Origin: JBKEDG01 sp047973085
GTDB lineage: Bacteria; Bacillota_I; Bacilli_A; JBKEDG01
Length of the DNA: 10,002 nt
NCBI GenBank assembly: GCA_047973085.1
Contig: JBKEBI010000010.1
Span: 1 to 10,002 of the forward strand
Direction of reading: 5' to 3'
How positions within the stretch are numbered: position 1 is the stretch's first letter; each line of letters opens with the position of its first letter. Made by a program: the position numbers and the translations under genes. Shown in pieces: positions 1 through 5,505 of this stretch. The notes under the pieces were generated by a model, which saw only the letters and a list, made by a program, of their open reading frames with translations, had not been told where the DNA came from and searched no databases.

Positions 1-120
1 ATGTATGAAAGTATAGATTTAGAAGAATATGAGAAGGCAATTGAAGAATTGGAAGAAATAGAAGAGTTGCGAGAAAAAGTATATGCGAATGTGGAAAAAG
101 AAATAGCAGAGGTGGAGTAA
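1..120 (+). CDS. short Glu/Lys-rich coiled-coil ORF (39 aa, possibly the 3' end of a longer gene)
   Basis: An open frame runs from an ATG at the first base of the window to TAA at 118-120. The product is extremely charged, with repeats such as LEEYEKAIEELEEIEELREK, and its leucine/isoleucine spacing suggests a helical coiled coil. Because the window begins exactly here, I cannot tell whether the ATG is the true start or an internal methionine of a longer protein. No family is recognised. It lies directly upstream of a decayed membrane-protein gene. The Shine-Dalgarno-like AGAGGTGGAG at 108-117 lies inside its last codons and would have served that next gene, so the two were probably translationally coupled. 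A function cannot be assigned, and it may itself be non-functional. Confidence 0.4.
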   Translation: MYESIDLEEYEKAIEELEEIEELREKVYANVEKEIAEVE

Positions 121-1168
121 TCTTATTGCACTAGTAAGTATAGTAATATCTATACTTATTACAGGTATGGTTCATTCAACTATACCCGGCTATGTTATAG
201 GTGTTTTAACCCAGAACTTTTACTATGATATTTCAAACTCTAATACCAATAATTTGAGTAATTGTATAAATGATGTAGATTTTTATGCACCAAAAAGTGA
301 GAATGCTTTTTTGGAAGAAATAGATGGCTATGTAGAAGCTAACAATTATAATTTGAGTAGTAACGAAAACGAAATTTTAGCTAGGAAGAACATTGATGTA
401 AATGGAAAAGAATATTATGTTGATTTAATGTTTACCTCAAGTCAAGGTGGACCACTATTTTATGTTTGCAATATGACTATTAGAAATGTAGATAACACAA
501 TTTATATTTCAAACTATATTGAAAATACATTGATTATAACATATGATGATTTGGTTAGAGGAGAGGTTGATCTTAAAACAAACAATATTTATTTATATAC
601 TGAGAAGTGTATAAAAGACTGTGAAAACTTGACTTGTCATGGTGATGAGTGTGATGAATTTATTGAGAAGAAAGATTATGACATAGAAAAAGATGAATAT
701 GAAATAATGAATTTAATATACAATCTACGTGATATATATATAGATGAGTTAAATTTATTAAAGAAGCAATTGGGTTAAGTGGTGAATGTAATTTCTGTAA
801 CAGAATAGGTGATTTCTTAGAAAACAATCCTAAGTGTGAAAAAAGTTCAATTATATAGTGTGCTTGAGGATTATGATAATATAGAGAGTTGGCATAAATC
901 AACTTGATGTTTTTAGTTATAAGAAATTGGATATTGCTCTATATAATATTGTTGTGAAGGATTGTAACTTTATTAATAAAAAGGTTTATAAGTGAGGATA
1001 CAGTGGAAGTATTGGAAATAAGTTAAGTCACAATAGATATACACATCGTGAATATGATATGGAACCTTATTATGATTCTGGAAATTTTCTTAGTAGTTAT
1101 AATGAAGATGAATGTGGAAAAGTATTCCACCTAAAAATATTTCAAATCCACAATTATCAGGCGTCTAA
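120..1168 (+). pseudogene. decayed gene for a membrane-anchored, Cys-containing protein of unknown function
   Basis: The longest intact piece is the frame from about 107 to 778, with its first ATG at 167. Upstream of that ATG the same frame encodes a strongly hydrophobic segment (LIALVSIVISILITGMV, from 122), which looks like an N-terminal membrane anchor. After the TAA at 776-778, protein-like sequence resumes in other frames: 775-843 (LSGECNFCNRIGDFLENN), 845-898 (VQLYSVLEDYDNIESWHK), 900-1112 (QLDVFSYKKLDIALYN onward, with an in-frame TGA at 993-995), and 1115-1168 (WKSIPPKNISNPQLSGV, then TAA at 1166-1168). Joined, this gives a protein of roughly 350 residues: an anchor followed by a probably extracellular part with two cysteine clusters (608-652 and 787-837). 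The frame changes fit single-base indels, one beside an A6 run at 839-844. No family is recognised. The 203-codon piece could still be translated from ATG 167, but it would lack most of the anchor. Confidence 0.65.
135..158. repeat. perfect 9-bp inverted repeat (hairpin)
   Basis: TAAGTATAG at 135-143 and CTATACTTA at 150-158 are perfect reverse complements separated by a 6-base AT loop. The stem can extend outward by a G-T and an A-T pair. There is no following T-run, so it is not a typical intrinsic terminator. It overlaps the codons of the hydrophobic segment of the decayed gene, so it may be a by-product of repetitive Ile/Val/Ser codons. A protein-binding operator or an mRNA hairpin near the translation start of that gene is also possible. 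Confidence 0.5.
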
Positions 1169-1185
1169 GATAGAAAGGATTTTTT

Positions 1186-1568
1186 ATGGGTGAAAAATAT
1201 AGCTAAATCTTAATGAATGTATTAGACAATGTAAGATAATTTGATAATAGTTTTAATTTTTGTCCTGTTTATAATTATTAACATGTTTTTAACTTTGTGA
1301 TCAACATCGTAGTTTTTAGATTAGTTGTAAATTATTTTGTCAAAGCAAGTTGAAGATGACAGAGTTTATAAATTTGAATTTAAAATACCTTTGCACAATA
1401 TAGAGGAAAATATAAAATCAAGCTGGTACAGATAAAAATAATATAACTAATATTGATAATTTGGAAGTATTATATAACTTTAGGAATTTGAAGGAGCTGT
1501 GTATAAAAAATATATCACTAAAAGATTATAAAGAAGTAAAAATAAAAGGTTGCGAAATTTATTATTGA
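1186..1568 (+). pseudogene. second decayed membrane-anchored gene with leucine-rich-repeat-like tail
   Basis: A Shine-Dalgarno AAAGGA at 1174-1179 lies 6 bases ahead of an ATG at 1186. This frame reads MGEKYS and then meets TAA at 1204-1206. After the stop it continues ILMNVLDNVR to a further TAA at 1237. Shifting frame near 1238 gives a strongly hydrophobic stretch (LIIVLIFVLFIIINMF, 1241-1288), a likely membrane anchor, which ends at TGA 1298-1300. Further pieces are 1300-1350 (INIVVFRLVVNYFVKAS), about 1331-1420 (VEDDRVYKFEFKIPLHNIEE) and 1422-1568 (NNITNIDNLEVLYNFRNLKE, then TGA at 1566). The last piece has the I-x-x-I-x-N-L-x-x-L spacing of leucine-rich repeats, which is suggestive only. 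At least four frame changes and one stop make it non-functional. It follows the restored end of the previous decayed gene by 17 bases, so the two look like remnants of one operon. Confidence 0.5.
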
Positions 1569-1663
1569 TAAATAAGACTAATTTGACATATATTTTATTG
1601 ATTATTCAAATATATGATAAATTTGAAAGAATAATATTTAATAGAAAAATAGAATGACTAAAT

Positions 1664-1709
1664 GAAATGAAGATGGTTATGGAGGTTTTCCTGCTATCTT
1701 CATTTTTAT
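1664..1709 (+). terminator. probable rho-independent terminator before ruvA
   Basis: AAATGAAGAT at 1665-1674 pairs with ATCTTCATTT at 1696-1705, a 10-bp stem, and G1664 can add a G-T pair. Inside it, AGG at 1683-1685 and CCT at 1690-1692 can form a small inner hairpin around TTTT. The descending arm runs into TTTTTATT (1703-1710). It sits after the decayed genes and just before the ruvA promoter, so it would insulate the housekeeping cluster from upstream transcription. The stem is AT-rich with an imperfect interior, so its strength is uncertain. Confidence 0.6.
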
Positions 1710-1729
1710 TAGTTTTATGTATAAATATA

Positions 1730-1738
1730 TGATATAAT
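1730..1738 (+). promoter_or_regulatory. extended -10 promoter for the ruvA-rel cluster
   Basis: TGATATAAT at 1730-1738 matches the TGnTATAAT extended -10 consensus of vegetative sigma factors perfectly. The -35 region, around 1709-1715 (TTAGTTT), is poor, as is common with extended -10 elements. Transcription would start near 1745, giving a 5' leader of about 25 bases before the ruvA ATG at 1771. No other equally good promoter is seen between here and rel, so it may drive the whole cluster. Confidence 0.7.
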
Positions 1739-1757
1739 AGATGTAATATGTTTTGAT

Positions 1758-1763
1758 AAGGAG
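1758..1763 (+). promoter_or_regulatory. ribosome binding site that decides the ruvA start
   Basis: AAGGAG at 1758-1763 is a full Shine-Dalgarno match. It lies 7 bases ahead of ATG 1771 and only 4 ahead of ATG 1768. It also lies inside the longer frame that would begin at TTG 1753, which rules out that upstream start. The protein beginning MYSYFKGEIIGV matches the usual RuvA N-terminus, supporting 1771. Confidence 0.75.
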
Positions 1764-1770
1764 TGAGATG

Positions 1771-2316
1771 ATGTATAGCTATTTTAAAGGTGAAATTATT
1801 GGTGTAAATACAGCAAATATAGTCGTAGATGTTAATAATATAGGGTATGAAATAGTAGTGCCTAATCCTTTTACTTATCAAGAGGGAAATGAGGAAAAAA
1901 TTTATACATATTTGCATGTTCGTGAGGATGTTATGTGTTTGTATGGATTTAAAACTGAAGTTGAAAAACTATTTTTTATGAAGCTTTTAAGTGTGAAAGG
2001 AATTGGACCAAAGAGTGCACTTGCGATTTTGGCAAGTGGAAATGTTGGTGAGATTGCTTCTGCAATTGATGCAGGAGATGATGCTAAGTTGACAAAGTAT
2101 CCTGGAATTGGACCAAAGGCAGCTAAGCAAATTGTTTTGGATTTAAAAGGAAAACTTGTTGTAAGTGAAGTGGATAATAGTAATAGTTATGATGATGTTA
2201 TTGAAGCGTTGCTTGCACTTGGTTATAAAAAGAAAGAGATTGAAAAACATGTTAAAAATTTAGAAAGCGGGTTGTCAGAGAGTGAGGCAATAAAAATTGT
2301 TTTACAGCAACTTTAA
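1771..2316 (+). CDS. ruvA: Holliday junction branch migration complex subunit RuvA
   Basis: RuvA binds four-way DNA junctions as a tetramer and loads the RuvB motor for branch migration during recombinational repair. The 181-residue product is slightly short for the family (about 190-205). An OB-fold fills residues 1-62 (MYSYFKGEIIGV... REDVMCLYGF). Two helix-hairpin-helix motifs follow: LLSVKGIGPKSALAILA at 72-88 and LTKYPGIGPKAAKQIVLDLK at 107-126, whose GIGPK loops contact the DNA backbone. After a short flexible linker (about 131-140) comes the RuvB-binding domain III (DDVIEALLALGYKKKEIEKH, from 141). The start is ATG 1771, chosen by its Shine-Dalgarno spacing. It is the first gene after the promoter and is followed 11 bases later by ruvB, its partner. 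No ruvC lies here, as expected in Firmicutes, which resolve junctions with RecU. Confidence 0.95.
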   Translation: MYSYFKGEIIGVNTANIVVDVNNIGYEIVVPNPFTYQEGNEEKIYTYLHVREDVMCLYGFKTEVEKLFFMKLLSVKGIGPKSALAILASGNVGEIASAIDAGDDAKLTKYPGIGPKAAKQIVLDLKGKLVVSEVDNSNSYDDVIEALLALGYKKKEIEKHVKNLESGLSESEAIKIVLQQL

Positions 2317-2327
2317 TGAGGTGAATT

Positions 2328-3329
2328 ATGGAAAGAGTTTTATCAAATAATATTTTAAATAGTGATGATTCTGATGTTAGCCTTAGACCACAATTATTAA
2401 ACGAATATATTGGACAAGCGGCTTTAAAGGAAAATTTGGAAGTATTTATTAAGGCTGCCAAGATGCGTGAAGAGTCACTTGATCATGTGTTACTTTATGG
2501 GCCACCAGGTCTTGGAAAAACAACACTAGCGAGTATTATTGCAAATGAGATGGGAACAAATATTAAATATGCTTCAGGTCCTACAATTGAAAAAAGTGGA
2601 GATTTAGCAGCAATATTTTCTAGTCTTGAGGCAGGCGATGTATTATTTATTGATGAAATACATCGCATTCCAAAAGTTATTGAAGAGATTTTATATCCTG
2701 CAATGGAAGATTATTGTTTAGATATTGTTATTAGTAGTCGTGATGGAAGTAGTAGGTCGATTAGAATTGATTTGCCTCCGTTTACTTTAGTGGGAGCTAC
2801 AACAAGAGCTGGAAGTATTGGAAGTCCTTTACGTGATAGATTTGGAATTGTAAGTAAACTTGAATATTATACTATTGAAGAGCTAACAAAAATTGTTAAG
2901 CGAACTTCAGGAGTTTTGGAGTATGATATTAATGATTTAGCAGCTATTGAAATGGCTAAGCGTGGTCGTGGTACTCCAAGAATTGTAAACCGTTTATTTA
3001 GAAGAGTTAGAGATTTTGCAATGGTAGAAGAAATGATACAAATAGATTTAGATATATGTAATAAATCTTTAGATAGGTTAAATGTTGATCACCTTGGACT
3101 TGATAGTACTGATCATAATTTTTTGAGAGCAGTTATTGAAAGGTTTGGTGGAGGCCCTGTTGGTCTTGAATCTGTTGCTGCTTCTATTGGAGAAGAAGCA
3201 AGTACATTAGAGGATGTTTATGAACCATATTTATTACAAATAGGGATGATGAAGAGAACTCCACGTGGTCGTATTGTTACTCAAATGGCATACGATCATT
3301 TGGGCATTAAGGTAGGAGATATTAGATGA
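2328..3329 (+). CDS. ruvB: Holliday junction branch migration ATPase RuvB
   Basis: RuvB is the AAA+ hexameric motor that pumps DNA through RuvA-bound junctions. The 333-residue product is of normal family length. It carries the N-terminal RPQLLNEYIGQ signature (20-30), Walker A GPPGLGKT (58-65), Walker B VLFIDEIH with D109/E110, sensor 1 within GATTRAG (156-162), an arginine finger in PLRDRFG (167-173) and sensor 2 Arg in RGTPRIVNR (R218). The C-terminal winged-helix DNA-binding domain includes FGGGPVGL (273-280) and EPYLLQIGMMKRTPRGR (299-315). The ribosome site GAGGTG lies at 2318-2323, just after the ruvA stop. The gene ends in TGA at 3327-3329, overlapping the queA start as ATGA, so the two are probably translationally coupled. 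This TGA also argues against TGA being read as tryptophan here. Confidence 0.97.
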   Translation: MERVLSNNILNSDDSDVSLRPQLLNEYIGQAALKENLEVFIKAAKMREESLDHVLLYGPPGLGKTTLASIIANEMGTNIKYASGPTIEKSGDLAAIFSSLEAGDVLFIDEIHRIPKVIEEILYPAMEDYCLDIVISSRDGSSRSIRIDLPPFTLVGATTRAGSIGSPLRDRFGIVSKLEYYTIEELTKIVKRTSGVLEYDINDLAAIEMAKRGRGTPRIVNRLFRRVRDFAMVEEMIQIDLDICNKSLDRLNVDHLGLDSTDHNFLRAVIERFGGGPVGLESVAASIGEEASTLEDVYEPYLLQIGMMKRTPRGRIVTQMAYDHLGIKVGDIR

Positions 3330-4348
3330 ATATAAATGATTTTAATTTTGATTTACCTCAAAATTTAATTGCACAGACTCCGCTAATTAATCGAAGCGAT
3401 TCAAAATTACTTGTTTTAAATAAAGAAAATGGGGATATTGAGCATAAAAATTTTAGAGATATTGTAGAACTTTTAGATTCAAATGATATTCTTGTGTTAA
3501 ATGATACAAAAGTTATTCCATCAAGAATAACTGGTATAAAACAAGAAACTTCAGCAGTAATAGAATTACTACTTTTGAATGAAGTTGAAGCTACTACATG
3601 GATAGCGCTCACTAAACCTGCTAAGCGTGTAAAAATTGGAACGGTTATAGATTTTGGCAATAAATTAAAAGCTGAGTGCATAGAAATTTTAGATGATGGT
3701 ATAAGAAAGTTTAAATTGATTTACGATGGAATACTATATGAAATATTAGATGAGTTAGGGACAATGCCGCTACCACCTTATATTACAAAAAAACTTGATG
3801 ATCCTGATAAATATCAAACAGTATATGCTAAAAATCCTGGTAGTGCTGCTGCACCAACAGCAGGATTGCATTTTACTAAAGATGTTTTGAACGATTTAGA
3901 AAAAAAAGGTGTGGAAGTTTTATATATTACTCTACATGTAGGGTTAGGTACTTTTAGACCTGTAATGGTTGAAAATATTTTAGATCATACCATGCACTCA
4001 GAATATTATGAAATTAGTGATGAAGTTGCTAGTAAAATTAATAATGCTAAAAAATATGGGAAAAGTGTTGTTAGTGTAGGGACTACTACAACTAGAGTTT
4101 TAGAAAGTGTTTCTAACAAGTTTGGGACACTTAAAGGTGATGTGAGTAGTACAGATATTTTTATTTATCCAGGCTATAATTTTTTATGCGTAGATAAATT
4201 AATTACTAATTTCCATTTACCTAAATCAACTTTACTAATGCTAATTAGTGCATTTTCTAATAGAGATTACATTATGAAGGCGTATTCAAGTGCGATTGAT
4301 CATCAGTATAGATTTTTCTCATTTGGAGATTCAATGTTTATTAAATAG
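3326..4348 (+). CDS. queA: S-adenosylmethionine:tRNA ribosyltransferase-isomerase QueA
   Basis: QueA transfers and isomerises the ribose moiety of S-adenosylmethionine onto preQ1-modified tRNA to make epoxyqueuosine at wobble position 34 of GUN-anticodon tRNAs. The 340-residue product is full length. It has the family N-terminus FNFDLPQNLIAQTP (6-19), the LVLNDTKVIPSR block (57-67), GSAAAPTAGLHFT (172-184), LHVGLGTFRPV (203-213), SVGTTTTRVLES (250-261) and TNFHLPKSTLLMLISAF (294-310). An AGGAG at 3314-3318, inside the end of ruvB, gives 7-base spacing to the ATG at 3326. The 4-base overlap with ruvB and the tgt gene just downstream fit the standard ruvAB-queA-tgt order. Genes for preQ1 synthesis and the final QueG/QueH step are not in this window. 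Confidence 0.96.
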   Translation: MNINDFNFDLPQNLIAQTPLINRSDSKLLVLNKENGDIEHKNFRDIVELLDSNDILVLNDTKVIPSRITGIKQETSAVIELLLLNEVEATTWIALTKPAKRVKIGTVIDFGNKLKAECIEILDDGIRKFKLIYDGILYEILDELGTMPLPPYITKKLDDPDKYQTVYAKNPGSAAAPTAGLHFTKDVLNDLEKKGVEVLYITLHVGLGTFRPVMVENILDHTMHSEYYEISDEVASKINNAKKYGKSVVSVGTTTTRVLESVSNKFGTLKGDVSSTDIFIYPGYNFLCVDKLITNFHLPKSTLLMLISAFSNRDYIMKAYSSAIDHQYRFFSFGDSMFIK

Positions 4349-4356
4349 GAGAAATT

Positions 4357-5493
4357 ATGAAGATTAAATATGAATTAAAACATGAAAGTAATGATTGTAG
4401 AGCAAGGACGGGAATTCTTCATACAAAATATGGAAGTTATAAAACACCAATGTTTATGCCAGTTGGTACTCAAGCGACGGTAAAAACCTTGTCAGTAGAG
4501 GAGTTGAAAGCTTTGAATGCAGGAATCATTCTTAGTAATACATATCACCTATGGCTTAGACCAGGAGAGGATATCGTTGAAAAAGCGGGAGGACTTCATA
4601 AGTTTATGAATTGGAATGGGCCAATTCTAACAGATAGTGGAGGTTTTCAAGTTTTTAGTTTAAGTCACCTGCGAAAAATAGAGGAAGAAGGCGTATATTT
4701 TAGAAGTCATATTGATGGGAAAAAGTTATTTATGTCTCCGGAAGTTTCCATAGGAATTCAAAATAAGTTGGGTAGTGACATTATGATGAGTTTTGATGAA
4801 TGTGTTCCATATCCAGCTACATATGAATATGCTAAAGACAGTGTGGAAAGAACACTTAGATGGGCTAGGCGTGGAATTGATGCAAATAGTAGAGTAGATG
4901 AGCAAGCTTTATTTGGAATTGTACAAGGTGGAGAGTATGCTGATCTTAGAAAATATTGTGCTGAAGAGCTGGTTAAAATGGACTTTGATGGTTATGCAAT
5001 AGGAGGAACTTCTGTTGGAGAACCTAAGTTAATATATAAAAAGATGATTGATTTATCAATTGATTATTTACCAAAAGATAAAGCAAGATACGTAATGGGA
5101 ATTGGTTCACCATTTTCTATTTTAGAGGCAATTGAGCGTGGAGTTGACATGTTTGATTGTGTACTACCAACAAGGATTGCTAGGCATGGAACTGCAATGA
5201 CAAGAAATGGAAGAGTTGTTGTAAAAAATGCAAAATTTAAGGAGGATTTTACACCAATTGACTCAAAGTGTTCTTGTTATACATGTAGTAATTATACTAA
5301 AGCATATATTAGACATTTAATAAAAGCAGATGAAGATTTAGGAAAAAGATTGATAAGTATTCATAATATTCATTATTTATTTGAATTGGTTGAAGGTGCT
5401 AGAGAGGCAATTGAAAATAATTGTTTTATGGAATATAAAAGTAAAGTTTATATGCAATATGGTGTTAATGAAAATGATGAAAAAAGTTTTTAG
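4357..5493 (+). CDS. tgt: tRNA-guanine transglycosylase (queuine/preQ1 transglycosylase)
   Basis: Tgt exchanges guanine 34 of tRNAs for Asp, Asn, His and Tyr with preQ1, the step before QueA. The 378-residue TIM-barrel enzyme is close to the Bacillus length. By alignment to the well-studied Zymomonas and E. coli enzymes, the proton-relay Asp is D93 in LTDSGGFQ, the substrate-recognition residues are D147 (SFDECVPYP) and Q190 (GIVQGG), and the nucleophile is D267 in GVDMFDCVLPTR. The zinc site is C305, C307 and C310 (CSCYTC) with H336 (ISIHNIHY). All are present, so the enzyme should be active. Its AGGAG (4347-4351) overlaps the queA stop codon and sits 5 bases before the ATG. In many bacteria yajC follows tgt; here secDF starts 12 bases on. 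Confidence 0.97.
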   Translation: MKIKYELKHESNDCRARTGILHTKYGSYKTPMFMPVGTQATVKTLSVEELKALNAGIILSNTYHLWLRPGEDIVEKAGGLHKFMNWNGPILTDSGGFQVFSLSHLRKIEEEGVYFRSHIDGKKLFMSPEVSIGIQNKLGSDIMMSFDECVPYPATYEYAKDSVERTLRWARRGIDANSRVDEQALFGIVQGGEYADLRKYCAEELVKMDFDGYAIGGTSVGEPKLIYKKMIDLSIDYLPKDKARYVMGIGSPFSILEAIERGVDMFDCVLPTRIARHGTAMTRNGRVVVKNAKFKEDFTPIDSKCSCYTCSNYTKAYIRHLIKADEDLGKRLISIHNIHYLFELVEGAREAIENNCFMEYKSKVYMQYGVNENDEKSF

Positions 5494-5505
5494 GCAGGTG
5501 GAATT

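Noticed and set aside
660..902. 80-residue minus-strand open frame
   Set aside because: It lies opposite the decayed plus-strand gene, has no ribosome site, and its composition (many His, Leu, Ile) is what the complement of AT-rich coding DNA gives.
993..995. TGA read as tryptophan (Mycoplasma-type code)
   Set aside because: ruvB uses TGA as its stop in an ATGA overlap with queA, and tryptophans in tgt, secDF and rel are TGG. Recoding would also not repair the frame changes.
1..1568. Programmed frameshifting or sequencing errors as the cause of the broken frames
   Set aside because: There are too many separate lesions (frame changes plus stops) for programmed recoding, while over 8 kb of adjacent sequence is free of indels, so random base-calling errors are unlikely.
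1753..1770. Upstream TTG (1753) as the ruvA start
   Set aside because: The Shine-Dalgarno AAGGAG would lie inside the coding sequence, and the extra residues do not match the RuvA N-terminus.
1606..1917. 103-residue minus-strand open frame across the ruvA promoter
   Set aside because: It runs over the terminator, the promoter and the ruvA start on the opposite strand, and reads as a low-complexity Ile/His/Tyr shadow of AT-rich DNA.
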